Assembly (NCBI GenBank): GCA_030374805.1
Contig: JARGSG010000006.1
Coordinates: forward strand, 1,178,001 to 1,242,000
From: Gracilaria gracilis
Lineage: Eukaryota; Rhodophyta; Florideophyceae; Gracilariales; Gracilariaceae
Length of the DNA: 64,000 nt
Direction of reading: 5' to 3'
Each line of letters begins with the position of its first letter. Position 1 is the stretch's first letter. The translations under genes were made by a program, and so were the position numbers. The notes beneath the pieces are model-generated. The model was given only the letters and a program-made list of their open reading frames with translations. It did no database searches and was not told where the DNA came from. Positions 42,934 through 54,259 of this stretch are shown here, one piece after another.

Positions 42934-43326
42934 TCATGGATTGACCTTGCAAATATGCCACACATTGTCAGCTAACGTGTGATGTTCCCGCATGTACGGC
43001 ATGCATTCAAGATCAAGCACGTCCACAAAGTTCGCCACCACGCACATGATCAAAAAGATGTCAGGCAGGTCATTCGAGGGTTGCGCGGCCGCGAGAGCAG
43101 CGTCATCGTGACCAGTACCAGGCGTGGGCCACGAAAACCAGGTGCGTTCGAGCGCCGACATTCGCTGCCACCATTGTCGGCGCATGGCGTCGTCTTGGTG
43201 CACCTCTAGAACGCCGGACAGCCGCAGCTGAACGTGAATGTGCACGAGCCACAAATGCAGCTCTGCATACGTGTTTCCGTCGGCATCTCGCTGCGCTTGA
43301 GCCTTGTCTGAGCGGCTTTCGGTGCA
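42934..43326 (-). pseudogene. 3' part of the pyridoxamine-phosphate-oxidase-like gene, cut by Copia-2
   Basis: Read on the minus strand from 43326, the frame continues exactly from the codon that ends at 48392. It contains CTESRSDKAQAQ, YAELHLWLVHIHVQLRLSG, WQRMSALERTWFSWPTPG and ends at TGA (42934). The order 'FxT..RS.K..Q', 'AELxxW', 'QxRLSG', 'WQ.(L/M)S', 'F.WP.PG' is that of the Alr4036-type FMN-binding pyridoxamine 5'-phosphate oxidase-like family. The last 45 residues (FLIMCVVANFVDVLDLEC) correspond to the family C-terminus. The Copia-2 insertion should abolish normal expression. Confidence 0.8.
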
Positions 43327-43331
43327 GAAAT

Positions 43332-43611
43332 TCTCAGTGACTTTGAACGTTTGTGCATTGGTTTGAATTTAAGTTTTCATTGGTCACGAAAAGAATGTAC
43401 TTGATTTTGTACTTGTATGTTTGTATTGGTCACAAAGTTTTGTATTCGTATTTGAGTTTGTATTTGTATTTGAGTGACCATCTTTCTCATTTTATACGTG
43501 AGCACAGTTGTACCTGACCCTCGATAAAGAGAGAGGTGCAGTATCCATATCTAGGAGTGTGCAGCTCTCGGCTCACCTCGTCTTGTTTTCACCTGACTAG
43601 CCTTTCTGTAA
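43332..43611 (+). repeat. Copia-2 5' LTR
   Basis: This repeat pairs with 48112-48391. The likely TATA position reads GATAAAG here (43523-43529), while the 3' LTR keeps TATAAAG (48303-48309), so the 5' promoter may be weakened. Confidence 0.95.
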
Positions 43612-43989
43612 AGTTATGGGCCCAGATACAGGTGTCGTGGGTTCAAGTCCCGCCTGGTTCTTGAAAATACACCTGTACGCTACCGCTGTAAGCGCGATGC
43701 ACTGTAAGAGATACTCCGCCCCAGCTGTTTCGGGACGCTAGAGATGGGTCGCCGTCCTCAAGGAAAGATGAGGAGTATAAAAGATGAGTGACACGTGCAG
43801 GAAACCAGCGCAGAGAGTACCGGAGTTGTTATGGGCCAAACCCCACGTTAATCTGCAATCCACTTATTCTCCATCCTTTTCTTTTCCTTTTTTTCCCCTT
43901 TTTGTGTCCGCACTGTTCTCAACCGTTCGATTTGGCTCCTTTTTTCTTGGATATCTCTAATTTGAAGCATAGAGTCAGACGGATCCAAA
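43612..43989 (+). other. Copia-2 leader with a tRNA T-arm-like motif
   Basis: Just inside the 5' LTR, GTGGG-TTCAAGT-CCCGC (43646-43662) folds as a perfect T arm and matches a pol III B box. No acceptor or D arm is found, so it is not a tRNA gene. The 3' part of the leader is a strong pyrimidine tract ending in CATAG at about 43971, a plausible splice acceptor. This could explain why no ATG precedes the Gag frame. Confidence 0.4.
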
Positions 43990-46900
43990 TTGCGCATCAA
44001 ACCTTTTGATGAAAAGCAGGCCTACAAACTATGGAGAATTCGTATCGATGCCGCCTGTAACGCTAAGGGCATCGGAGAGGTTCTACATCAGGTCCGAAAT
44101 CCCTCCAGTACAGATGAAGAGAAGAAAGCCGAATGGGAGCTCAGTAAGAAGAAAGCGAGCGGACTTATTGTTTCCGCCCTTTCAGATGAAGCTCTGCGTG
44201 TAGTTCAGAGCGAAATCGGAAATCCGTGTAAAATGCTGAAACGTTTGGATGACCGCTATGCATCCACGACTACTGCATCTCGCATTGTCAAGATGTGCGA
44301 GCTCGTCAACATGAGATTTTCTGATATCCAACAGAACATGGGCCGGCAAATTGACAAAATGGCTAGTGTCATTGAGCAGTTGGCCGCCATGGAAACAAAG
44401 TTCCCTGATGAAATCAGCGTTGCTCTTCTCGTATCATCAATCACTGCCCCGGAAATGATTACCGTGTGTGCAGCGATTAAGACCCTATCAACTAACCAAA
44501 CAAAATGGGACGTTGTCACCGCTCGTCTCCTTGATGAAGTACGAAGGTTTAGAACTCATTTCTCTGAACGGGCCACTGCTGTCAGGCAGAATTGTGCCAT
44601 ATGTAGCAAGGACAACCATACAACCAATCGTTGCTACCTAAACCCTATGAATCCCAAGAACAAACTGAATCTCACCACAGATGCCCGTCGAGAAGTCTCA
44701 AACCAACTCTCGAACACTCCACCGGAACAACGTGACACAGGATCAAACTTTAAGAAAAGCAGTAATCGTGCAGCTGTTACCCGACCACGAGCGATGACGT
44801 TAAGAACCTCAAATGACAATTTGTTAATGCTTGATTCTGGTTCAACGACTCATCTTACTTCGTCCTCGGAACATCTTTCCCAGAGTTCAGCACGCACAGT
44901 GCCAATTGCTCTTGGTGATGACACCGAAATCATTCCCACGGAACGAGGGGTGCGACCTGTGTCGTGGACATATGCTGGGAGCACCACAGATGTTACCTTG
45001 AGCAACACTCTGGTTTCTTCTGAGATTGCCATGAGTCTCCTTTCTATTCCCGCTTTGACTGCGAAACAACTTGCTGTTCTCTTCCTTCCCAAGGTAGCGT
45101 ATATCATTGATCTGGAGGACGACTTGCGTATTATTGGAAGGGCTCCGAAACAGGCCGATGGGTTGTATTATATTTCGGCCGATGGCTCACACACTCTTCA
45201 GCCACCCAAGCCTTCTTGTGATCAACACGTATCGGCCATGATGGCCCGGATTCCTGAGCTCCTGTATACCCATGATGTGCATTGCTACAGTGCCCCAGCC
45301 AATGAAGACACTACCGACGAGCATGTGGAAGGTAACGAGTCCGATAGTGATGCAGATTCATTGGCCGTTCAATGTTCTGCTACGGAAAAGGTAATTGAGG
45401 AGCTCGATTTGACTGCTGAATCCGTCACATTGTGGCACAATCGCCTGGGCCACACGGCTTCCAGAACGGACATCAGAAACCTAATTCGGAACCACATTCC
45501 TTCTGGTTCTGCCCAATCACCACCAGACTGTATACCTTGTGCCCGTGGCAAGTTTCGCCGCAGTTTCCGTGGTACTCTCACATCTGCGTCCAAACCCGGT
45601 CACCTCCACACCGACATAACGTTTGCAGGTTCCGACTCCGAAGAAGGGCACGTATACTACATTGTCATTGTTGATGAGTTTACGCGTTATCTCTTCGCTG
45701 CCCCACTGGTCCGCAAAGGTGATGCATCAGATGTCATTCTGGAATATGCCAACTGGTTTGAACGTCAAACGAACCATAGGGTGCTCTCCCTTCATTCAGA
45801 TGGTGGTCCAGAATTTTTCAAAGCACAGAAGCATCTGAAACGAAATGGTGTTGTTATCACCAAAACTTCGGCTCACACACCGTCATCCAATGGATTGGCA
45901 GAATGCCATATTGCCTTACCGATGAGACCAATTCGTGCGTGTCTGCAGCAAGCCAACCTACCGCTTTCTTATAGGAGTGATGCTCTTAATCATGTGGTCT
46001 TCTGCAAGAATGTCAATTTCCATAGCGGCACCAGCCTCATCCCTTTTGTGCACCTGTTACAAGAGCATCCTCACAATGTGAAGCACCTTCGAACATTTGG
46101 CTGTAGAGCGCTTGTGGAGATCAACCCAACCACTCGCAAGAAGATTCAGCCGCGTTTGAACGAAGGGATTAACCTTGGTCACATATCCGGAGGCGTGTAT
46201 AATATCCTAACTGCAAACGGCATAGCCACAACCAAGCATGTCCGGTTCTTGGAGCATGAATTTCCTGGTCTATCGTTAATTAGCGGTGCTTCTCCCCTTG
46301 TCGCTCCACCTGACCTACGCAATCCTTTCGTAGATGATGATTCCAGCGACGATGGAGAAGACGGTTACCCTTCTGCGGCTCACTAAGCTGACACGGATGA
46401 AGGCGATTGCACCAGTTTCTCCTCTTCCGGTCTTACTCATTATCCAGCAAAGCCTTCCACCTACGATCCAGAGCTTGGTGGGTATGCGTCTGACCTCGAG
46501 TCTGCGATGGCCAATGCTGCGCGATCATTACCGACGCAGATAAGCACCTCTGATGAGCCCACTTTACGTCAGGCTCTCTCCTCTGTCGAAGCTGATTACT
46601 GGATGGATGCCATTCGTACTGAACTGGACACTATTTGTGCCTTGGGAACTTACGAAGATGCTACCGAAAATCATGGCCGGCCTATTCCGTCTGGATTCAT
46701 CTTTCGTCTTAAACGAGATCATAATGGCCAGCCCCTCCGTTTCAAAGCGCGCGTGGTTGCCCGTGGTAACTTCCAACCTGTCACAGACAGAGACAGTCTC
46801 TATGCACCGGTCCTCAACTTCGAAATATTCCGGGTTATGATGGTTCTTACCACTGCCATGCAATGGGATCGACAGCATATAGACGTCAAGGGTGCCTTCC

Positions 46901-48120
46901 TCCAAGCCAGTATGCCCTCTGATTCACCGGTTTGGATTACACTCCCTCGGATTCCGGGTGTTCCTGAAGCCGATGGACGAGTAGTGAAACTCATTAAGTC
47001 CCTCTATGGCACCCGAGAAGCTCCGAAGCTGTGGTACGAAAATCTTTCTCATTACCTCTGCTCTCTTGGATTCCGTAAGTCTGCTCCTTGTGTATTTGTC
47101 TCCGGTACTGGTTTAAAAACCGTCATTGTTCTTGCGTATGTGGATGACCTCAGCATCTTTGGTCCCCGTAATCTTACAGCTTGGGTTAAGGAAAAGTTGA
47201 CTCAAAATTATGATGTTTCCGACCTTGGCAAGACAGATTTGTACTTGGGAGTGTCTATTGTTGAAGATGAGCATGGAATAATTCTCCACCAACGTCCTCT
47301 CATCGAGAAGATCATATCCCAGTCTCACATGGACACTGCAACGCCGCTTGCCCATCCCCTTCCTTACATGCATTGCCTCTACGACGCCCTTGCCATTCCC
47401 ACTGATTCCGAAACTACTGCAATGATGGAAGTTCCGTATAAGGAGATTCTTGGCTCACTTCTGTTCTTGAGCACTCGTACTCGCCTTAACCTGTCCACTG
47501 CCGTTTCCATGTTTGGTAAGTTCGCGTCTAACCCACTTCCGGGGCACTGGCAATGCATGAAGAAGGTCATTCGCTATCTTATTGGAACTAAAGACTACGG
47601 ACTCATCATTCCCCGCACCGTTTCTACTGATGTCTCGTTCTGGTCTGATGCGGATTGGGGGTGTGATCTTGAGAAGCGTCGCTCCAGGGGGGGTTTTGTG
47701 ATCATCATTGGAGACATCCCCGTTGCATGGAGTTCGAAGCTTCAGAAGTGTACCGCCCTGTCTACGAGTGAAGCCGAGTTTTATGCGATGTCAGAATGCA
47801 TCAAGCAGGTTACGTGGTTGAAGAATGTTTTGGAAGAATTGGGGGTTGTCATTGAGTACGCTATTCCTTTACTTCAAGACAACCTTGGTGCTATTTCATG
47901 GACGGAGACTGACTTTGGCATGCGGAAGGTAAAGCAAATTGAGCTAAGACACAATCATGTACTGGATGCTGTTGAGAAGAAATTGGTGCGCGTGTCTCAT
48001 GTTACATCTCGGGAAAATCGAGCTGATATCTTTACAAAGTCCCTTATCGGTGAGCTCTTCGAATTGCATCGAACAGCTCTACGAGTTGCTCCCTTGTCGG
48101 TCGTGGGGGCGTCTCAGTGA
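43990..48120 (+). CDS. Copia-2 Gag-Pol polyprotein, one in-frame TAA
   Basis: The open frame begins near 43966 after a TGA and has no early ATG; 43990 is a TTG, so the true start is unknown (a spliced leader or a lost ATG). Gag shows AYKLWRIRIDAA and the knuckle CAICSKDNHTTNRC. Protease shows LDSGSTTHL. Integrase shows HNRLGH with CIPCARGK, HTDITFAG, SDGGPEFF and NGLAECH. A TAA lies at 46384-46386 in the linker before RT, and the frame is otherwise continuous. RT shows HIDVKGAFLQA and LAYVDDLSIF, and RNase H shows FWSDADWGCD, SEAEFYAMSE and ENRADIFTKS. It ends at TGA (48118). All catalytic residues are present. Confidence 0.93.
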
Positions 48121-48391
48121 CTTTGAACGTTTGTGCATTGGTTTGAATTTAAGTTTGCATTGGTCACGAGAAGAATGTACTTGATTTTGTATTTGTATGT
48201 TTGTATTGGTCACAAAGTTTTGTATTCGTATTTGAGTTTGTATTTGTATTTGAGTGACCATCTTTCTCATTGTATACGTGAGCACAGTTGTACCTGACCC
48301 TCTATAAAGAGAGAGGTGCAGTACCCATATCCAGAAGTGTGCAGCTCTCGGCTCACCTCGTCTTGTTTTCACCTGACTAGCCTTTCTGTAA
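48112..48391 (+). repeat. Copia-2 3' LTR
   Basis: This is the second 280-bp terminal repeat. The preceding GTGGGGGCG is the likely polypurine tract. It carries an intact TATAAAG. Confidence 0.95.
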
Positions 48392-48580
48392 GAAATAGAG
48401 GGCATGCTCGTCGAAGAAACGGATGTTGACGCTGCGAACCGCGAGACCGACCGCACGGATGGTGGCTAACTGCGCGACGTTCATCTTCTGTGGCGAATAG
48501 GAGCGAATGGCGTCTCGCAACAGCTTGTGCCAAGCTCGTCGGCCGTTGGGCTGGTGTGACGGCGTGGTGGGGTGTTCCAT
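48392..48580 (-). pseudogene. 5' part of the pyridoxamine-phosphate-oxidase-like gene, cut by Copia-2
   Basis: The ATG at 48578-48580 opens MEHPTTPSHQPNGRRAWHKL, followed by LRDAIRSYSPQ, VAQLATIRAVGLAVRSVNIR and FFDEHALYF. The family signature W..L..A and QLAT(V/I)RADGxPxxRTVxxR is recognisable, though LAVRSVNIR is slightly divergent. The frame reaches the target duplication at a codon boundary and continues in phase at 43326. The joined gene would have about 193 codons, a usual length for this family. The enzymes use FMN, and the substrate of this subfamily is not firmly known. Confidence 0.8.
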
Positions 48581-48599
48581 TTCGCGGAGTGGTGCGTGA

Positions 48600-50040
48600 G
48601 CTTGGACAGAAGAGAGAAGATTAATGTGCTACTCCTGCGCGGGGTTGGAGACGCTCGACTAGAGAGAAAGCCTCTCCTCGCTGTACTCTTCTCACTCCAC
48701 GTGGTTGCAAGCTTGGCAACGCCTCGCAGCATGTAGGGAACGAAGTAGTTGGGAGAAGGTCTGTGCACACTTGACCACCGGCGGGCACTCCGCCGCGCCG
48801 AACGGTCGCACAATTTATTCGGCCAGTGCACAACACCGCCGCATTGCTGCGCGTGCGCGGTGGGGGCACGCCGCATAGAATGACGTTTGTGTGGCGCTCT
48901 CGCCTTGCAATAAGCCGACGGCTGTCAACACCGTCCCTCAATGCAAAGCGACTACTCTTCCTGCACCACTATAGGGTCTCACTTTTTGAGCCCCAACAGC
49001 ATACAATAATCGATAAGTTCATGGACACACAGACCGAAGAGCAGACCCGTAGACAGTATTTCTCAAACAATGTCTCTTCCTCTGTCACATTTTTGGGAGG
49101 CCGAAAACGTGGTGCAGTACTTGACAAACATTAACAACAAAAAAAACACAATAACCATGCAGTTACACACTCAGCCTCAGCATCCATTGCCTTTGGCACT
49201 TCAATGCTCACACCAGTAAATTCCAAACCCAAGTGTCATGCAAAACCCCTGTGGGAGAAAAGCATGTACTTGTGTGGAAGAAAAAGAAAGATAGATTGTG
49301 AACCATACATAATAAACATAATCAAATCACAAGGCAAAAAAGCCTTATAGAACAAAATCAATAACAAAAAAGGTATCTCAAAAAAAGAGAAAAGACACAA
49401 TCAAAACAGTTAGAGCTATAGTTTATAGCTCCCAACAAATTTTCTTAGAACGAGTCAAGGTACATCAAGCTGACCAATCACCTCACACCCGAGAAAAACG
49501 CACAATTTATAAGTAGGTCAGCCATCATTAGACTCTTTAAAAAGCGTTGAAGTTTTACAAATTTCCTAACATAAAGGTCCCAAACGTGGTACATCTTTAA
49601 GTTAGTAGGTTTGTTCCGGGTAAGTATCTGTTAGTTTGTTTTCAACAAAAGCGCCACCAAACTATCATACACAACATGTGTGGTTTCCAGACATAAATTC
49701 TTGCTCCGAAGATAAATTGGTGCAAATTCAAAAAACATCTTCTTTACCCAAGACACATTTTTGGCGCTGTATTGCAACAAGACCACTTAATATGCTGGGA
49801 ATAGTGTGCATAATATGCAATAGATGCCATGAATGTTAGAAGTATTTTAACTCTTAATTTTGGGAATTGTTTTACAATTTGTGTACATATTTTGGGTTGA
49901 TTTTAGAACGAGCCACACACGTCAGAGACCTGGTTAAATATCTAGATATTTTAGTTTGCCACATTGTGAGACAGTACTAGGCGTGGCAGGTTTGCGCTCG
50001 CTCCACTTTCACAAAAACTAACCCGTGTTCGGCCCTGACT
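48600..50040. other. Intergenic stretch, AT-rich in its second half
   Basis: The first 500 bp are the upstream region of the oxidase-like gene and contain only overlapping GC-rich ORFs. From about 49130 the DNA is AT-rich with A-runs and no ORF above 70 codons. I see no gene, repeat end or RNA. Confidence 0.4.
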
Positions 50041-51386
50041 TTGATCGCTTGCGCGAGTAATTTGCTTTTTTCCCGGAAGAGTCTGTTAGTACAGCTACGT
50101 CATTCGACCGGCTCTACCGAAGAAAAGCGTTCCACTGCATACCATATTGGTTCATTTTTTGTTTTTGTTCTGTTCCTTCGTTTCTTCTCGTACCACTTGT
50201 CTCAAAAGTATTGCTTTTTTTGTGAGCTTCTTTTTTTCTATCCGTCTCCGCATATCTTGGGCGGCACTTGCGTGCTACGTCTGGCGATACTGTAGAGAAA
50301 CGCCATTTGCGGTACTTAGCCGCTTTTACGAGTCATATACACCTCAATAGTGATAATAGCACTTGGCTATCTAAACCAGAAGATATTGGACATTTCGTAC
50401 AGGATGATGGCATCCAAACTAGATCTTGGCACCCAGCACCCTTGAAAAGGTGAGTACAAATAATACACTTGTGTGCGTGTACGGCACCCTCCGTAGGAGA
50501 ATTTCTATGTATTATTCACTTTATTTAGTGCAAGACCTTACAGTTGGATGGCCGACGCCATAGTATATGACTTAGTGATGTCGGGCCACCCCGGTCAAGT
50601 GAACGCGAACAAGCGAGTGTTCGGCCTTGACTCAGGAACCCCTGATACTCGGTAAACTTCTCACGGAGAGCCGACTCCTTGCGCAGGACTACTCACCTAC
50701 CTCGTGGAGCTTCCAGCACGTCCACTTTCTGTGTGTCCTTTTAACCACGTTTTTTTTTAGGTTCTTTGTCTGTATTGTACAGGCATCACTTTCCTGCATA
50801 CCGGTGTTGCCCTTTTTGTACTTTCTTGGCTTTAATCGTGGCCTTGCTAGTTGCGGTCCATGTTTTCACTGCCGTGTGCCCCCGTTCCACTTCTGCGACG
50901 TTAACACCGACTCCGTCGCGATATAGATCCGACTTTTCGTTTCTACACCTGCTCGCTCGTCGAGACGGTGAGTCCTGGTCTCACACCTGACTAGCGTAAT
51001 GACCACAGGTGGCTCTGTTCGCCGCGCTACCCTCTCTAAAGAAAGGTCCCGAACACCTTCGTGTGTCATCTCTCTGTCAGGGGTTTGCACGACAAATTGG
51101 TCTCCCAACTTAGGAGTCGAATTCTCATCCTACTCTGGATTGGCGAGTTGAAGAACTGGCTTTCCGACTTCAGTGTCGTGTGTGGACTGAGAAACTATCT
51201 GGTTACAGCGCCGTTGACCGATAAGAACGTGTTATTGACCGCCGGCTCTTTTCCAATAGAATTGGGTATGACAGAGTATCGACTGGTAGTTGATATCCTT
51301 ATTGAGTGTGGGACACTCATTTGGGGTAATTTTTTTCGGTTGTAAGGACCGTTTCAGTTCCTGGTTTACTGTACCCTCGGAAGACG

Positions 51387-51665
51387 ATGGGATCCGGCAA
51401 GAAGTCGAGCCCGTCTAAGACGAGACCAAAGGGCGCGAACCTACCAATGCGTTCGCGGTCTGTACCCGAGATCCCGGAGGAATCACGGAAATCCGTAGCC
51501 AAGAAGCCGTCTGCACCGTCATCGGGGCCCCGAGGTGCTGGTCCGTCGGGTGCTTTGCTTAGGAGTCCCGCTCCCGCCACTGCGGATGCTGATGCGCTCG
51601 TTGCCGAGTTGAAATCACATGTGGGAACCCTTGAGGCTCAACCCTCTTCAATACAGAGTTGGTGA
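51387..51665 (+). CDS. Start of a retroelement Gag, truncated by a palindrome array
   Basis: The ATG at 51387 follows a leader of over 1 kb that shares blocks with the leader of the left-edge Gag, for example GCTCTGTTCGCCGCGCTACC against a similar stretch near 1000. The ORF is Lys/Ser/Pro-rich (KKSSPSKTRPKG, PEIPEESRKSVAKKPS), then becomes helical (DADALVAELKSHVGTLEA). It ends at TGA (51663), exactly where the palindrome array begins. I interpret it as the N-terminus of a Gag whose remainder was lost or displaced. Confidence 0.4.
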   Translation: MGSGKKSSPSKTRPKGANLPMRSRSVPEIPEESRKSVAKKPSAPSSGPRGAGPSGALLRSPAPATADADALVAELKSHVGTLEAQPSSIQSW

Positions 51666-52224
51666 CAGCGGACGAAGGTGTCAGGGCGCTTTTTCTGTGC
51701 ACCGAGGAAGCACCATGACACCTCCGATCGCTGTCCCAGGCTGTCGTTTTAATGAGTTGAAAATAAATAAATGCTTTCTGGGACAACTGACCAGGGTGTC
51801 GTGGCGCTTCATCGGTGCACCGAAAAAGCACCACGATACCCCGGTCCGCTGTCAACGGCGCATTGGTGATGCCACGTATGCCAACATTACAGGTTTTCCA
51901 CATGCGGCGCGTTGGAACCGTGGACCAGGGGGACGTGGCGCTTCATCGGTGCACCGATGAAGCGCCAGGACACCCAGCTCCGCTTTCAACGGCGCACTGG
52001 TGGGGCTACGTATGCCACCACTCAAGCTTCATCACTCAGGGCGCGTGGACAACGGTTCGGGCTGCACTTTAGCTTCAATACTCACCCCACGTTGACGGTG
52101 CTGCGTATGCCACCACCACACGTTTATCACTCACGGCGCGCTGGGACAGCGGACCGAACTGGCATTCCGCTTCATCGGTGCACCGATGAAGCGCCACGCC
52201 ACCCCTGGCCACTGTCCAAGGCTG
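51661..52224. repeat. Tandem array of long palindromes (four clear units, one decayed)
   Basis: Four near-perfect inverted repeats share the centre CGGTGCACCG (centres at about 51699, 51817, 51951, 52180). The strongest core is TGGCGCTTCATCGGTGCACC with its mirror half. Arms extend about 40 nt each side and are imperfect further out. Units are separated by a related spacer containing CTACGTATGCCA-type sequence, and a decayed unit seems to lie near 52060. Unit spacing is 118, 134 and 229 bp. Transcripts from either strand would fold into a row of hairpins. Confidence 0.85.
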
Positions 52225-52775
52225 AAATTAGTCCGCCAGAAACTTTATTTATATATGTATTGCTTACAAATTGCTGTGCAAGTGTGCTATAGATGATGTG
52301 AGCATAATGTATCTTTGTAAACGGTGCGCGAATATGCTCTAAATTTCGGTATACGCACAGTTTACACTTTAAAGTAACATTGGGCGGACATGATGAAGTA
52401 GAAGGTACTGAACGAGAGAGAGAGGCACAACGAAGGAAGAAGGTGGAATGGAAGATATATAGGATGGAGAGGACGAGCACGAAAATGAAAATAAAGCGAT
52501 GTTAGGTGCCACCCATGGCCAGTGGCCATGATAAAAATAGAGATAGGAATTACGAAGAAGAAAAGACTCTAATACATGGCGAAGATGAGTAGTTTTAATA
52601 TAGGGCCAATAATGTTGTGTGTGTTCTTGATAGAGGCTTGAGATGAAATATAAACACACAATTTTTTTGAACGGTAACATAAAAAGAAATGAAGAAAAAA
52701 ATGGGTTGATCTGCATGGGGTGAGAAGTTTTTGTGTGTATGCACGGAATATAAGGTTTATAATTTGTTCTAATTA

Positions 52776-53605
52776 CTAGAGAATGTCATTTCCAAGAACA
52801 ATGTCAGAGTTGGTGTGGAAAGGGGCAGGATCCTGCCTTTTGGCTACTTGTTCATCTGCAGAGGTGAGATAAAAGTAGGCATTTCTGGAATCATACTCCG
52901 AGAAAGAGGCGAGGAAGGTAGTAAGGGTGTTTTCGTATTCCAGAATGGATTCCACTATATCCGGGATATTGTAGAAGAGTCCTGTGTTGAAGGTGAGCAC
53001 CCCTAGAAGCTCCGTAACAATATTTGAGACAATGCTTTTGTACTCGGTAGCCACTTCATATATGGTAACGAATCCAAATGAAGAACCGACAAGATTGAAG
53101 GAAAAGATGCAAACTAGCTTTTGGTAGTAAGACTTGGGAACGGCGTTTTCGTCGACGATACTGCAAGTAAGACCTGCGGTCTAGAGGCGTTCAGTTATTG
53201 CCGGAGCTCACTTTCCGATGGCTGTGGTTAGACCAGTAGGAGAGAGAGGCGTGACACCATCTTGTGGGGAGGCGCCGACAGTGGGAACGGCGATGTAAAG
53301 AGCGGCTTGTGTGCAGTGCTCAATTCCGTTTTGGGAAAGGATGGGACGAATGTGATCATTCTGGATGAGGACGAATTCTTCTGCTTGTGGTGCTGACAAG
53401 ATAAAATTACGTTTTCGAGAAGGTCGTTCCTGCCACAGAAGAAAATTGGACCTTGAGGAAGGCAATCTGCGGAAATGAAGTCTTCGATGGAGAGAAAGGT
53501 GTCTCGAGGAGAACCATTGTTATAAATCATGGTGCCAACAGGGCCTCTATCTACGACAACAGCTGGAATGATTGCAGAACGGAGTGAAGATGAATGGGAG
53601 CTCAT
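52776..53605 (-). CDS. Spliced gene of unknown function with one frameshift
   Basis: Exon 1 is 53212-53605 (ATG at 53603-53605) and exon 2 is 52776-53160. The 51-nt intron has GTGAGC at the donor, an AATAAC-like branch region and TTGCAG at the acceptor. Joining preserves the frame (TTAIG|N, IVDENAVPKSYYQKL). Within exon 1 the reading shifts by one base near 53405-53395 (GRNDLLENV to ILSAPQAEEFVLIQNDH), so this copy is mutated or contains a sequencing error. Exon 2 encodes EYKSIVSNIVTELLGVLTFN and ends with ADEQVAKRQDPAPF, HTNSDIVLGNDIL and tandem TAG-TAA. No domain is recognised. An AATAAA lies far downstream near 52240. Confidence 0.5.
53161..53211 (-). other. Predicted 51-nt intron
   Basis: The intron has GTGAGC and CAG borders and an AT-rich branch-like motif, and it preserves the reading frame between two protein-like exons. 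Confidence 0.55.
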
Positions 53606-54259
53606 TGCGATGAGTTTGTTTGATTGAAGGTATAGGCTGTTGGAAGGTGTCGGGTGCTGGTAGCTATGAAAGGAAAGTGATCTACATTCTAAAGAGTGGG
53701 AAAAGCTTTAAGTACACGACTGGGCTGTTGTTTTGGTCATGGAAAAATTGTTCCAGAGAAGAAGGGCATTGGTATGATTAGTTATGGAAAGACATGGGCA
53801 GCAGAACTGTAGTGGAGGTAGAGCCGAGGAGTGTGTTCATGAGAAGGTCCGCAGTGAAGTAAAGCATAGAAAGTAAAATTCAATAGTACCGTTGATACTT
53901 GAGACTTGGTGCATCGGGGGCTTCAGTGGGATATGGTATGGACAAAAGTGAGGAAATTGGGGGAATTTCTAAAAAAAGATGGAAATTGTGCGGAATGGCG
54001 GAAAATTGGAGTAAATATGAATGGGGTACAAATCGTTGTTCAGCGCAAGTGGGTGTGTGGCCGACAGTGCCACGGGAGAGCGGAGTGAGAAGAAGTGCTG
54101 GAACTGTTGCGTTCATCTCGCTTGTGGTTATTTCTCTTACCATAAACCGCCGTTTATATCTGCGATGTCGAATGGGTAAGTCGAGCACGAGAATATAGTG
54201 GCTCTGCTTCAACGGAAGAGGTTACCGGAGACCCCACAGGAAAGGAAGGAGAGAGGAAA

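Larger units (their letters stand above)
43332..48391 (+). mobile_element. Copia-2: complete Ty1/copia LTR retrotransposon, 5.06 kb
   Basis: The LTRs are exactly 280 bp each (43332-43611 and 48112-48391), differ at about eight positions (about 97% identity) and are flanked by the host duplication GAAAT (43327-43331 and 48392-48396). The polyprotein is on the plus strand in the order Gag, protease, integrase, RT, RNase H. The element sits inside a coding exon of the minus-strand oxidase-like gene. The only visible coding defect is one in-frame TAA. Confidence 0.97.

Noticed and set aside
52369..52716. 115-codon minus-strand ORF rich in Ser, Phe and Leu
   Set aside because: It lies in the pyrimidine-rich 3' region of the gene at 52776-53605, overlaps other frames and has no motif.
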